Source of the DNA: Candidatus Devosia phytovorans
GTDB taxonomy: Bacteria > Pseudomonadota > Alphaproteobacteria > Rhizobiales > Devosiaceae
DNA: 64,000 bases
Direction: 5' to 3'
Assembly (NCBI GenBank): GCA_029202405.1
Contig: CP119312.1
Coordinates: forward strand, 1,865,001-1,929,000
The notes below the pieces were generated by a model. The model searched no databases, had not been told where the DNA came from, and worked only from the letters and a program-made list of their open reading frames with translations. Positions 49,313-58,306 of the stretch are shown here, piece after piece. Numbering within the stretch: the first letter of the stretch is position 1; every line of letters begins with the position of its first letter. The position numbers and the translations under genes are program-made.

Positions 49313-51580
49313 TCAGGCGACGGCCTCGCTGGCAGCAATAGCGGCCATGTTGACGACGCCGCGGCTGGTGACGGACGGCGCCAGGATATGGGCCGGCTGG
49401 CGCGTCCCCATCAGGATGGGACCGACCGGGAGCGCATTGTTGAGCTCCTTGAGCAGGGTCATCGAGAGGTTCGCCGACTCCAGATTTGGGAAGATCAGCA
49501 GGTTGGCTTCGCCGCGCAGCACGGAGTTGGGAACATAGCGGTCGCGCAGGCCCTCGTTGATCGCCAGGTCGCCCTGCATTTCGCCATCGACGACCAGGTC
49601 CGGGGCCACGACCTTGAGGCGCTCATAGACTTCGCGCATCTTGATCGACGTATCGCCATCACGCGAGCCGAAGTTGGAATAGCTGAGCAGCGCTGCCCTA
49701 GCTTCGATGTTGAAGCGCTTGAGGTGGTCGCGCGCCTGGAGGGTGATTTCGACGATCTCGTCGGCGCTGGGGTCGATGTTGACATAGGTATCGGCGAGGA
49801 AGAAGACGCCGCGTGACATGACCAGCATGGAAAGCGCGGAGAGCTGGGACGAATTGTCGGCCAGGCCAATGACCGACTGGATGTCGCGGGCGTGCTTGAT
49901 GAAGCGGCCCTGCAGGCCGCAGATCAGCGCATCGGCCTCCTTGCGGCGCACGGCTAGGGCACCGATCACCGTTGTATTGGTGCGGACAATGGTGCGGGCG
50001 GTGTCAGGGGTCACGCCCTTGCGACCAACCAGCTCCTGGAAATCGCTGACGTAGTCGCGATAGCGCGGATCGTCCTCGGGGTTGATGACCTCGAAATCCT
50101 TGTCTGGACGAATGGTCAGGCCAAAGCGTTCGAGGCGGCTTTCGATGACCGAGGGGCGGCCGATCAGGATCGGGCGGGCAATCCTGTCTTCCAGCAGAAC
50201 TTGGGCAGCACGTAGGACGCGTTCGTCCTCACCATCGGCGAAGGCGATGCGGGTGGCCTGGCCCTGTGCCCGCTCGATCATCGGCTTCATAACGAGGCCG
50301 GAGCGGAAGACGAAGCGATTGAGCTGGTCGTGATAGGCGGCGAAATCGCCGATCGGGCGCTGGGCGACGCCGCTTTCCATCGCCGCTTTTGCCACCGCGG
50401 GGGCGATGCGAAGGATCAGGCGCTGATCGAAGGGATTGGGGATGAGGTATTCGGGACCAAAGATTGCCGGGACGCCATGGGCGCTGGCTTCGAGGCCCGG
50501 CTCATGGGCGAGTTTTGCGATGGCATGGGCGGCGGCGGCCTTCATGTCTTCGTTGATGACGGTTGCACCGCAATCGAGCGCGCCGCGGAACAGGAAGGGG
50601 AAGCAGAGAACGTTGTTGACCTGATTGGGGTAATCGGAGCGCCCCGTGCAAATCATGGCGTCAGGCCGGGCTTCGCGGGCCAGTTCGGGCATGATCTCAG
50701 GGATGGGATTGGAGAGCGCCAGGATCAGAGGATTAGGCGCCATGTCCTTCATCATTTCGGGCTTCAGCGCCCCGGCCTTGGAGAGGCCGACATAGATGTC
50801 GGCGCCGGCCATGACTTCGCTGAGTTCGGTCTTGTCGGTGTCCTGCGCAAAGGCACCGCGCCAGCGATCGACATTGTTGTGACGGGCCTTTGTCACGAGA
50901 CCCTTAGAGTCAGCGATCCAGATGTTTTCCCGGCTCGCGCCGACGGCGATCAGCATGTTCATGCAGGCAATGGCGGCAGCCCCTGCCCCCGAGGTCACGA
51001 TCTTGACCTTGGCAATGTCCTTGCCGACCAGCTTCATCGCATTGATCACGGCGGCGGCGACGATGATGGCCGTGCCGTGCTGGTCGTCGTGGAAGACCGG
51101 GATATTCATGCGCTCACGCAGCGCTTCCTCGATCTCGAAGCATTCGGGCGCCTTGATGTCTTCGAGGTTGACCCCGCCGAAGCTCGGCTCGAGCGGCGCG
51201 ACGATCTCGATGAAGCGCTTGGGATCCTGCTCGTTGACTTCGATGTCGATACTGTCGATGCCAGCGAACTTCTTGAACAGGACCGCCTTGCCTTCCATCA
51301 CCGGCTTGGATGCCAGCGCGCCGATATTGCCCAGCCCCAGCACCGCAGTGCCATTGGAGATGACAGCAACCAGGTTGCCCTTGGCCGTATATTTGTAGGC
51401 GGCCTGCGGGTCGGCGGCGATTTCCTCGCAGGGGATGGCGACGCCAGGGGAATAGGCCAGCGACAGGTCGCGCGTATTGGCCAGCGGCTTGGTGGCGACG
51501 ATTTCGAGCTTGCCAGGCCGTGGATGCTCGTGGAAATGCAGGGCCGCATCGCGCAGGCTGGAGTTGGTGTCGTTTGCCAT
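49313..51580 (-). CDS. maeB: NADP-dependent malic enzyme with C-terminal phosphotransacetylase-like domain
   Basis: This 755-residue two-domain enzyme turns malate into pyruvate and CO2 with reduction of NAD(P). The malic enzyme part (1-430) has the substrate Tyr in LAYSPGVAIPCEEI, Lys in KYTAKGNLVAVISNGTAVLG, metal ligands in PVFHDDQHGTAIIV, and the nucleotide loop VTSGAGAAAIACMNM. The rest (about 430-755) resembles phosphotransacetylase (ADGEDERVLRAAQVLLED, IFPNLESANLSMTLLKEL); in this fusion family it acts as a regulatory domain that senses acetyl-CoA. The start follows GGAG. With DctA it lets the cell live on C4-dicarboxylates. Confidence 0.95.
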   Translation of the reverse strand: MANDTNSSLRDAALHFHEHPRPGKLEIVATKPLANTRDLSLAYSPGVAIPCEEIAADPQAAYKYTAKGNLVAVISNGTAVLGLGNIGALASKPVMEGKAVLFKKFAGIDSIDIEVNEQDPKRFIEIVAPLEPSFGGVNLEDIKAPECFEIEEALRERMNIPVFHDDQHGTAIIVAAAVINAMKLVGKDIAKVKIVTSGAGAAAIACMNMLIAVGASRENIWIADSKGLVTKARHNNVDRWRGAFAQDTDKTELSEVMAGADIYVGLSKAGALKPEMMKDMAPNPLILALSNPIPEIMPELAREARPDAMICTGRSDYPNQVNNVLCFPFLFRGALDCGATVINEDMKAAAAHAIAKLAHEPGLEASAHGVPAIFGPEYLIPNPFDQRLILRIAPAVAKAAMESGVAQRPIGDFAAYHDQLNRFVFRSGLVMKPMIERAQGQATRIAFADGEDERVLRAAQVLLEDRIARPILIGRPSVIESRLERFGLTIRPDKDFEVINPEDDPRYRDYVSDFQELVGRKGVTPDTARTIVRTNTTVIGALAVRRKEADALICGLQGRFIKHARDIQSVIGLADNSSQLSALSMLVMSRGVFFLADTYVNIDPSADEIVEITLQARDHLKRFNIEARAALLSYSNFGSRDGDTSIKMREVYERLKVVAPDLVVDGEMQGDLAINEGLRDRYVPNSVLRGEANLLIFPNLESANLSMTLLKELNNALPVGPILMGTRQPAHILAPSVTSRGVVNMAAIAASEAVA

Positions 51581-51747
51581 GGTGCTTCTCCGGGATCAGG
51601 CTTTGCCAGTTCGGCTCCCGCGCAGCCCATGGGCTACGGCAGTGAGGAGCCCTCAGGTGGCGTTGCCCTTCGAAGATCAGGGCGGCAGCCGTCGTGGAAG
51701 CTATACTTTCGTCGAGGCGGGGCGCCAGAGGCAAGCGAGGCGAGGTA

Positions 51748-52854
51748 TCAGCCGCCAAAGGCCAGCGGCACGTCGAAGGTCCAGTCGGCGCGGCCGGCAC
51801 CTGAGGGGATGGGCGGGAATGGCGCTGCGCGCTGGACCAGGGCAATGCCGGCCTGATCGGTCGAGCCATTGCCAGAGGAACGGGCGACGCTGATGCCGGA
51901 CAATTGGCCATTCGACAGCACGGTGAAACGCACGATGACTTCGCCGGCCTGTCCATTGGCGCGGCGCAGGGCGGAGCGGAGCTTGCCGATGACCTGGCTG
52001 GGATAGCGCGCCACTTCGGCGCTGCCGCCACTGCCATTGCTGGCGCTCTGTTGCGGTGCGCCGCCGGCAGCCGCTACCGAGTCGGCCTGGCTGTTGCCAC
52101 CATTGCCCGCGGTCTGCGGCGCGGGCTGTTGCTGGGGGCGCGGCTGTTGCTGCTGGGTCGGCGGCCTTGGGGCGTGGACGACAGGCTTGGATGGTCGCTG
52201 GAAGCTGAGCTGATGCGGCACGGGCGCGGTGGACAGGTCCTCGGCGCTGACAGGCTCGAGCGGCGCAGGTGTTTCGGCGTCCACCGTCGAGGGCTGGACC
52301 GGGGTTTCGACCGGCTGCGGCTCTATGGCTTCGACGGGCACGGAGGGCAACACTGGCGCGGCCGACAGGGCGCTCTCTGCCGTCGACGACAGTTCCGCCA
52401 CTTCAAGAGGCGCCGCTTCCAGCGGCTCGATGGGCTCTGCCTGTTCGGAAACCTGGGTCGACTGCACAGGCTCGGCCTGCTCGGCAGTCTCGACTGGCTC
52501 CGCTTCTGCGACCTCGACCGGCTCGACGGGCTCGGCCTCCGGCTGTTCTGTGGGTTCGACAGGTTCGATCGTTTCAGAGGTCACTGGCTCGACCGGCTCG
52601 GTGGTCGGCTCAACGGGGTCGGGCGTGATCGGCTCGATGGTGGTCGCCGCATTGCCGGCAGAGACGGAGGAGACCGTGCTGTCGGAGTCGACCTGTTCGG
52701 TCGAATTGGTGCTTACCGTGGTCATGGGGATGATATCGACCGTCACCGGCACGGCGGCAGCCGCGTCATCGGCATCCGGCCAGGCGAAGCCGACCAGCAG
52801 GGCCCCGACAAGGCCGGCATGGACCAGAGCCGAACCGGAGAGCGCGATGCGCAT
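51748..52854 (-). CDS. tonB: Energy transducer TonB
   Basis: This 368-residue protein has an N-terminal membrane anchor (ALSGSALVHAGLVGALLVGF, with the conserved Ser-His pattern), a long periplasmic spacer, and a C-terminal TonB domain (about 285-368, with YPSQVIGKLRSALRRANGQ, GEVIVRFTVLSNGQLSG and APFPPIPSG). The spacer is unusually rich in EPV and PVE repeats (about 75-200), then Pro/Gln (QQQQPRPQQQPAPQ) and Gly/Ser, so it is negatively charged and probably stretched across the periplasm. It carries energy from ExbBD to the TonB-dependent receptor. It overlaps exbD by one base and ends the haem operon. Confidence 0.93.
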   Translation of the reverse strand: MRIALSGSALVHAGLVGALLVGFAWPDADDAAAAVPVTVDIIPMTTVSTNSTEQVDSDSTVSSVSAGNAATTIEPITPDPVEPTTEPVEPVTSETIEPVEPTEQPEAEPVEPVEVAEAEPVETAEQAEPVQSTQVSEQAEPIEPLEAAPLEVAELSSTAESALSAAPVLPSVPVEAIEPQPVETPVQPSTVDAETPAPLEPVSAEDLSTAPVPHQLSFQRPSKPVVHAPRPPTQQQQPRPQQQPAPQTAGNGGNSQADSVAAAGGAPQQSASNGSGGSAEVARYPSQVIGKLRSALRRANGQAGEVIVRFTVLSNGQLSGISVARSSGNGSTDQAGIALVQRAAPFPPIPSGAGRADWTFDVPLAFGG

Positions 52855-53306
52855 CAGTTGGCCTCTTTGCGCTCGGTGATGAGGCCGATCTGGCCATAGC
52901 CGGCGGCCGACAGCATGCCCATCACTTCCATGATGGCGCCATAGGCCGTGGTGGCGTCACCACGGACATAGAGGCGTTCGTCCGTGCCATCCTGCGCCAG
53001 ACCATCGACTGTCGTGACCAGCGTTTCCATGGTGACCGGGTCGCCGTCGATCGACAGGGCGCCATCGGGCGTCACCGTTATGGTGATCGGCTTGGCTTCG
53101 ATCGGCATGACCTGAGCATCGGTCTTGGGCAGGTTGATCGGCACACCCATGGCCATCAGCGGGGCTGCCACCATGAAGACAATGAGCAGGACCAGCATGA
53201 CGTCGACCATGGGGGTGACGTTGATCTCGCTGATCGGGGCGACCGTGCCGCGACCCCTGCCCCGTCCGCGCTGGTGCCCGCCCGGGCTCATTCCCATGCC
53301 CATCAC
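52854..53306 (-). CDS. exbD: Biopolymer transport protein ExbD
   Basis: This 150-residue protein has one helix near the N-terminus, EINVTPMVDVMLVLLIVFMVAAP, with the essential Asp in MVDVML that carries protons, then a small periplasmic domain (ITVTPDGALSIDGDPVTMETL). The start has a Gly/Arg-rich run (GGHQRGRGRGRGT) in the cytoplasm. I use a GTG at 53306 that overlaps the exbB stop; an ATG one codon later is equally possible. With ExbB it makes the motor that powers TonB. Confidence 0.94.
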   Translation of the reverse strand: MMGMGMSPGGHQRGRGRGRGTVAPISEINVTPMVDVMLVLLIVFMVAAPLMAMGVPINLPKTDAQVMPIEAKPITITVTPDGALSIDGDPVTMETLVTTVDGLAQDGTDERLYVRGDATTAYGAIMEVMGMLSAAGYGQIGLITERKEAN

Positions 53307-53992
53307 GCCACCTTCGAGGAATCGAGCTGGCGCGACAGCAGCGCCACAAGGCGATTTGCGAAGGCGTCGAGGCGGCCAATCAGATAGCCCGAGTCGGCGC
53401 TGAGCTTGTTGTAGCCAATGACGGCCGGAATGGCGGCGAGGAGGCCAAGGGCTGTCGCGAGCAGTGCCTCGGCAATGCCGGGCGCTACGACGGCGAGGCT
53501 GGTATTTTCAGCCGTGGCGATGGCGGTAAAGGCATTCATGATGCCCCAGACCGTGCCGAAGAGGCCGATGAAGGGGCCGGCAGAGCCGACGGTCGCGAGT
53601 ACGCCGAGGCGTTTCTGGAGGGCTGCGGCCTGTTCGGTGACCACCAGATCGAGCGCGATCTCGAGGCGCGTCTGCAGTCCATGTGGGGTCGCGGCCTGTG
53701 CTTCGTGGCTCCGGTCCCACTCATCCATGCCGGCTGCAAGAACCGCGGTGAGGCCGGTGGGCGGATTGTCGCCCTGCCCCTGGCGCAGCTGCTCGAGCGA
53801 TTGGCCGGAGGCAAAGGCGCGGTCGAAGGCGGTCATATCACGCTTGGTCTGCGCATAGAGCGCGGCGCGATTGGCGATGATGGCCCAGCACCAGACGGAG
53901 GCCAGCAGGAGGCCGACCATGATGGATTTGACGATCCAGTCGGCCTGCATGAAGAGGCCGAGAATGGAGAAATCGTGTGCAACCGTTTCCAT
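53303..53992 (-). CDS. exbB: MotA/TolQ/ExbB proton channel family protein
   Basis: This 229-residue protein has three membrane helices: IVKSIMVGLLLASVWCWAII, then VGSAGPFIGLFGTVWGIMNAF and EALLATALGLLAAIPAVIGYN, the last two with the conserved GLFGTVWGI and A..TALGL.AAIPA motifs that line the channel with ExbD. The long cytoplasmic loop between helices 1 and 2 is usual. It lies three bases after the unknown secreted protein gene and overlaps exbD by four bases. Confidence 0.95.
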   Translation of the reverse strand: METVAHDFSILGLFMQADWIVKSIMVGLLLASVWCWAIIANRAALYAQTKRDMTAFDRAFASGQSLEQLRQGQGDNPPTGLTAVLAAGMDEWDRSHEAQAATPHGLQTRLEIALDLVVTEQAAALQKRLGVLATVGSAGPFIGLFGTVWGIMNAFTAIATAENTSLAVVAPGIAEALLATALGLLAAIPAVIGYNKLSADSGYLIGRLDAFANRLVALLSRQLDSSKVA

Positions 53993-53995
53993 GGA

Positions 53996-54430
53996 TCAGG
54001 CACCGAAGGCGATGTCGGAGCGGGTCGTGGTGACCAGCCCGGCCAGACACGCGGTGGCCACGAGGTCGGGACCTTCGCAGGCGGTGATGTCATTGATCAG
54101 GACGCGACCAACATTGTCGCAGTCGAGCCCGGCCAGTTCGAACTGCAGCACCTTGGTCTTGCCTTGCGACAGCGCGCGGAAATCGAGCGTAACGATGCGG
54201 TCGATGGTGCCGGCGCTGTCGAACAGGGCCATTTCCACCGAAGCACGGTCGAGTTGGCTGCCGAGCTCATTGGTGGCGAGGAAGGTGACGCGGCAGCCGG
54301 CAGCGGCGGGGTGGAGGGCATTGAGCTCGAGCGTGAAGGCGGCGGCATTTTCCGGGGCCACGGGCGTGTCCTGAGCGATGGCTGGACTGGCGCAGCACAG
54401 GGCGAAGATGATGGCTAGAGCGTTTTTCAT
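53996..54430 (-). CDS. Secreted protein of unknown function in the haem uptake operon
   Basis: This 144-residue protein has a signal peptide (MKNALAIIFALCCASPAIAQ, cut after AIAQ). The mature part of about 125 residues looks beta-rich (FTLELNALHPAAAGCRVTFLA, LDRASVEMALFDSAGTIDRI) and has four cysteines (in AAGCR, GLDCD, TACEG and TACLA), which could form two disulfides in the periplasm. It is set exactly between hmuV (its start codon abuts the hmuV stop) and exbB (three bases), so it belongs to the haem/TonB transcript. I do not recognise the family. A periplasmic helper of the TonB system or a haem-handling protein is a guess. Confidence 0.7.
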   Translation of the reverse strand: MKNALAIIFALCCASPAIAQDTPVAPENAAAFTLELNALHPAAAGCRVTFLATNELGSQLDRASVEMALFDSAGTIDRIVTLDFRALSQGKTKVLQFELAGLDCDNVGRVLINDITACEGPDLVATACLAGLVTTTRSDIAFGA

Positions 54431-55246
54431 TCAGGCAACCCGGGATTGGAGAGAGGTGTGCTGCGCCGATTGCGGCAGCACGAAAGGCGCATCGGCCGTG
54501 GGCACGACGCCGACGCGGAGTGGCGCGTCAAAGACCGACAGGATGGTCGAATCGGTCAGGACCTCGGCCGGCGTGCCGGCGGCGACGAGGCGGCCATTGG
54601 CGAGGGCGACGATGTGATCGGCATACATGGCAGCCAGGTTGAGATCATGCAGCACGGCGATGACGCCGCCGCCGGCATCGGCATGGCTGCGCGCCGTGTC
54701 CATGATCATCAGCTGGTGCTTGACGTCTAGGCTCGAGACCGGTTCGTCAAGCAGCAGGAAACGGGGAAGGCCGTCGAGGACGGGCTGCCACACCTGGCAG
54801 AGGACGCGGGCGAGTTGCACGCGCTGCTGCTCGCCACCGGACAGCTCGCCATAATAGCGGCCACCAAAGTCAGCGAGATCGACCCGCGCCAGGGCGCGCT
54901 CCGGCAGGGAGCGGAGGGCTTCGCCGGAGGGACCTGGACGACCCGCCGTGGTTCCCATGGCAACGACTTCGCGCACGGTGAAGGGGAATGGCAGAGTGCT
55001 CGACTGGGGTAGCACGGCGCGCTGGCAGGCGGTTTCCATGGCCGACATATCGGCCAGGTTGCGTCCGTTGATCCGGACCGTTCCGGTATAGCGATAGTCG
55101 CGGGAGATGGCCTTGAGCAGGGTCGATTTGCCTGACCCATTGGGGCCGATGATGGCGGTGAGCTTGCCCGCCGGTGCAGCAAAGCCGATGCCGGACAGGA
55201 TGGTACGGCCGGCGAGGTCAACGCTGAGGTTTTCGGTTTCGATCAT
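54431..55246 (-). CDS. hmuV: Haemin ABC transporter ATP-binding protein HmuV
   Basis: This 271-residue ATPase of the FecE/BtuD group has Walker A GPNGSGKSTLL, the Q-loop AVLPQSSTLPF, signature ELSGGEQQRVQLARVL, Walker B FLLLDEPVSSLD and switch VLHDLNLAAMYAD. LPQSSTLPFPFTVREVV is usual for HmuV. I place the start at the ATG at 55246 (MIETENLSVDL); 15 more upstream codons overlap hmuU. It powers haem entry through HmuU from the periplasm. It lies five bases after hmuU. Confidence 0.94.
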   Translation of the reverse strand: MIETENLSVDLAGRTILSGIGFAAPAGKLTAIIGPNGSGKSTLLKAISRDYRYTGTVRINGRNLADMSAMETACQRAVLPQSSTLPFPFTVREVVAMGTTAGRPGPSGEALRSLPERALARVDLADFGGRYYGELSGGEQQRVQLARVLCQVWQPVLDGLPRFLLLDEPVSSLDVKHQLMIMDTARSHADAGGGVIAVLHDLNLAAMYADHIVALANGRLVAAGTPAEVLTDSTILSVFDAPLRVGVVPTADAPFVLPQSAQHTSLQSRVA

Positions 55247-55251
55247 GGCGC

Positions 55252-56355
55252 TCACCAGGCAAAGGCGGAGCGGCGCCGCAGCAGGATCCACAGGAAGAAT
55301 GGTCCGCCGAAGGCCGCGGTAACGATGCCGATCGGCAATTCGGCGGGCGAGACGATGGTGCGGCTGATCGCGTCGGCCATCAGCAGGAAGCTTGCGCCGA
55401 GCAAGGCGGTGGCTGGCAGCAGGTAGCGATGATCGGGTCCGATGACGAGGCGCAGCAGATGCGGCACGACGATGCCGACGAAACCGATGCCGCCGCTGAC
55501 CGCTACCGAGGCGCCGGTTGCCGCGGCGACCGAGACGATGGTGAGAATCTTGAAACGCTGGACCTGGAGGCCCAGATGGGCGGCCGTCGCCTCGCCCAGC
55601 GTCAGGGCGTTGAGCCCCTTGGAGAGGAAGGCGGCGACCAGCAGGGCTATGGCGATGATCGGGCCGGCGGCGGCGATCTTGATCCAGGTGGCACCGGCCA
55701 GCGAGCCCAGGCCCCAGAAAGTCAGGTCGCGCAATTGCGCATCGGTTGCGACATAGACCAGCACGCCCGAAACAGCACCAGCCAGTGCGCCGATGGCGAT
55801 GCCGGCCAGCAGCATGGTGGCAATGGCGGTCTGACCGCCGCTGGTGGCCACGCGGTAGAGGATGGCGGTGGTGAGCAGACCACCACCAAAGGCGGCGATC
55901 GGCAGGGCGAAGATACCCAGCGCCTGGGTGAAGGGCGCAAAGACAGTGGTGCCGAGGACGATGATGAAGATGGCGCCGAGCGCCGAGCCGCTGGAGACGC
56001 CGACCAGGCCCGGATCGGCCAAGGGATTGCGGAACAGGCCCTGCATCAGCAGGCCCGAAACGGCAAGGCCCGCGCCGATCAGCACGCCCAGCAGCATGCG
56101 CGGCAGGCGGATATTGTAGATCACCGCCTGGTCACGCAGAAACTGGGCCGAATCCTCGGGCATGATACCGAACCAGGAGCCGATGACAGCCCAGGCCGAG
56201 GCGCCGGACGCGCCCGTGGTCATGGACAGGAGCATGGCCACGATCAAGGCAAATGCGAGCACAATGACGGTGATCCGGCCGAGCTGGCTGCGATCACCGG
56301 CCTCGCGTCGAGTCGCGGCAGTATCGGAAACGAGCACAGTGCCGGCCACCATCAT
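55252..56355 (-). CDS. hmuU: Haemin ABC transporter permease HmuU
   Basis: This 367-residue FecCD-type permease has about ten helices. The marks are YNIRLPRMLLGVLIGAGLAVSG followed by QGLFRNPLADPGLVGVSSGSALGA at the first membrane segments, and GGIGFVGIVVPHLLRLVIGPDHR near the ATPase docking site, ending with AFGGPFFLWILLRRR. These are typical of iron-siderophore, haem and B12 permeases. The neighbours (HmuT, HmuS, HmuV, HmuP) point to haem. It is six bases after hmuT. Confidence 0.94.
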   Translation of the reverse strand: MMVAGTVLVSDTAATRREAGDRSQLGRITVIVLAFALIVAMLLSMTTGASGASAWAVIGSWFGIMPEDSAQFLRDQAVIYNIRLPRMLLGVLIGAGLAVSGLLMQGLFRNPLADPGLVGVSSGSALGAIFIIVLGTTVFAPFTQALGIFALPIAAFGGGLLTTAILYRVATSGGQTAIATMLLAGIAIGALAGAVSGVLVYVATDAQLRDLTFWGLGSLAGATWIKIAAAGPIIAIALLVAAFLSKGLNALTLGEATAAHLGLQVQRFKILTIVSVAAATGASVAVSGGIGFVGIVVPHLLRLVIGPDHRYLLPATALLGASFLLMADAISRTIVSPAELPIGIVTAAFGGPFFLWILLRRRSAFAW

Positions 56356-56361
56356 CGCCTC

Positions 56362-57249
56362 CTAATGTGCCGGTGCGCCGTAGAGCAGATCAGCCAGTTC
56401 ATTGGCCGCCGCCGCGGTGCGCGGGCCGAAGCCGAGCAGATAGGCGCCGTCGAGGCGGTAGATCGCCTTGTTCTGGCCGGCAGGGGTCAGGGCAATGGCT
56501 GGATGGCCCAGCAGTTCGGCATCGCTGGCGGAATGGTCGCCACCGCGATCCATCATGACGATGGCGTCGGGCGCGGCCTCGGTGATGGCTTCCTCCGAGA
56601 GCGCCTTGTAGCCGTCGTAGTCGCTGATGACATTGGTGGCGCCGGAGAGTTCGATCATGCCATTGGCGGCGGTGCCGGTGCCGGAAGCCTGGATCTGGCC
56701 GCCCTGGTTGGACAGGATGAACAGCACGCGCTTGGGTTCGGTGACGGCTGCGTTACGGGTTTGCAGCGCAGCGAACTCGTCTTCGACCTTTGCCGCGAGG
56801 AGTTCGGCCTTGTCGGTGACGCCAAGCGCCTGGCCAACAGCCCGGATCTTGGTGACGACGCCGTCGGCCGAAAAGCTTTCCGGCACGGTCTGGAATTCGA
56901 CGCCGGCGTGGGACAGCACCTCGAGGGCGTCAGGGGGACCACTGCCCTCGATGACCAGCAGGGCCGTCGGGCTGACCGAAAGCACGCCTTCAGGGGCGAG
57001 CTGGCGCATATAGCCGACGTCGGGCAGCGTATTGACGGCCTCGGGATAGGTTGCGGTCTGGTCGCGGGCGATCAGCCTGCCCTCTTCGCCGAGCTCATAG
57101 ATGATCTCGGTGAGCGAACCGCCGATGGAAACGAGACGCGAGGAGTCGGCAAATTCGGTCAGGTCCTGCGCCCAGGCAAGGCTAGGGACGATGATCGTGG
57201 CCAACAAGGCGGCTGCAGAGAAAGTGTAGATGCGCATGGTCTGGCTCAC
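56362..57249 (-). CDS. hmuT: Haemin ABC transporter periplasmic binding protein HmuT
   Basis: This 295-residue exported protein has a signal peptide ending SLAWAQ and the class III two-lobe fold: RLVSIGGSLTEIIYELGEEG, then IARDQTATYPEAVNTLPDVGYMR and ISDYDGYKALSEEAITEAAPDAI. The Tyr in TYPEAV is at the place of the haem-iron ligand reported for ShuT/PhuT (Tyr in a similar loop). The start is the GTG at 57249, overlapping the hmuS stop; an ATG four codons later is possible. It hands haem from the outer-membrane receptor to HmuUV. Confidence 0.92.
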   Translation of the reverse strand: MSQTMRIYTFSAAALLATIIVPSLAWAQDLTEFADSSRLVSIGGSLTEIIYELGEEGRLIARDQTATYPEAVNTLPDVGYMRQLAPEGVLSVSPTALLVIEGSGPPDALEVLSHAGVEFQTVPESFSADGVVTKIRAVGQALGVTDKAELLAAKVEDEFAALQTRNAAVTEPKRVLFILSNQGGQIQASGTGTAANGMIELSGATNVISDYDGYKALSEEAITEAAPDAIVMMDRGGDHSASDAELLGHPAIALTPAGQNKAIYRLDGAYLLGFGPRTAAAANELADLLYGAPAH

Positions 57250-58298
57250 GCTGCGTTGGACTTGGAATAGACGGGAAGGTTCTGCACCACATTGCGCCAG
57301 CCTTCGCGTTCGCCGTGGCCCTCTTCGCGCTGGCCGAAGAACTGCATGATCAGCTCCCGATTGGCGTCGTAGAGCTCGACCGAGGTGATGTGGCCATCCG
57401 AGGTCGGCTTGCGCACACCCCAGGCCGAAACCACCTGGTCGAGGCGCAGGTGCATATGGAAGGTCTCGTCGAGAATGTTGAGCCAGGGGCCCATCGGCTT
57501 GATATTGGTGATCGGGCCAGCATGGATCTGGATGCAGCCCTGGTTGCCGATGAAGGCCATGATCGGCAGGTCGGTGCCGGCGACGCTGTCGAACAGGCCC
57601 TGGACGGCGGCGTGATCGAGCTGCCAGGCGAAATCCTCGCCCGCCAGTTCCAGCGCATCGAGGCGCGGCAGGTTGTGCTTCTTGAGCAGGCCGAAGAACT
57701 GGTGCGTGTCGGTCATGGCGGACCAGCCTTCCCGCAGGGCGGCGGCGTCGGAGGGTTCACCCAGCACTTCGGGAACGGCCGGAACCGTCACGACGCTGTC
57801 GAGCTGCTCCTCGTGGCGCAGGTTGGCGACGAGAATGTTCCAGGCTTCTTCATTGGTGGCGGGGCGCGCATGCACCTTATGCACGGCATCGCCCTGGGCA
57901 TCGAAGAACTGCAGCGAGCGCTTGACGGCACCGTCTTCGGCGGTCTTTTTCACGGCAAAGCCGAAGGCCCAGCGCGAGGGGAAGATGCGCAGATCGATCT
58001 GGGCGCCCAGCACGAGGGATGCGCGCGGACCGAGCACGATCTTTTCGTAGGGACCGATCTTTTCGTGCACGGCGCTTTCATTGCGGGTCAGCGCCATGAC
58101 TTCGCCGACAGCCGTAAGGCCGTTGAGCAGGATGTCGAGATCGACGTTGAGCCGAATCGCCGTGCTGCCGACCTGGGCCGCGACGAGCTCGGCCTCGGAG
58201 ATCGAATGCACGCGGGCAAAATCGCGCTCGCGCATCTCGGGATGCAGGGCACGCAGCTGACGGATTTCGTCGGGGGATTTTGTCTCAACTGAGGTCAC
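57246..58298 (-). CDS. hmuS: Haemin-degrading/haem-trafficking protein HmuS
   Basis: This 350-residue cytoplasmic protein has the duplicated ChuS/HemS fold: two related halves, with VMALTRNESAVHEKIGPYEKI in the first and IMAFIGNQGCIQIHAGPITNIKPMGPWLNI and LDETFHMHLRLDQVVSAWGVRKPT in the second. The His in GCIQIHAGP is at the usual haem-ligand position. Members release iron from haem or carry haem to other enzymes. The start is the GTG at 58298, eight bases after the hmuP stop. Confidence 0.94.
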   Translation of the reverse strand: MTSVETKSPDEIRQLRALHPEMRERDFARVHSISEAELVAAQVGSTAIRLNVDLDILLNGLTAVGEVMALTRNESAVHEKIGPYEKIVLGPRASLVLGAQIDLRIFPSRWAFGFAVKKTAEDGAVKRSLQFFDAQGDAVHKVHARPATNEEAWNILVANLRHEEQLDSVVTVPAVPEVLGEPSDAAALREGWSAMTDTHQFFGLLKKHNLPRLDALELAGEDFAWQLDHAAVQGLFDSVAGTDLPIMAFIGNQGCIQIHAGPITNIKPMGPWLNILDETFHMHLRLDQVVSAWGVRKPTSDGHITSVELYDANRELIMQFFGQREEGHGEREGWRNVVQNLPVYSKSNAA

Positions 58299-58306
58299 TT
58301 TGAGGC

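Noticed and set aside
51581..51747. Possible small gene or element between the malic enzyme and tonB genes
   Set aside because: Only short GC-rich palindromes such as GCCCATGGGC; no frame with a start, ribosome site and sensible product. Treated as the malic enzyme promoter region.
55429..57270. 613-codon plus-strand open frame opposite hmuU and hmuT
   Set aside because: Antisense shadow of two clear haem transport genes, with a composition unlike real proteins.
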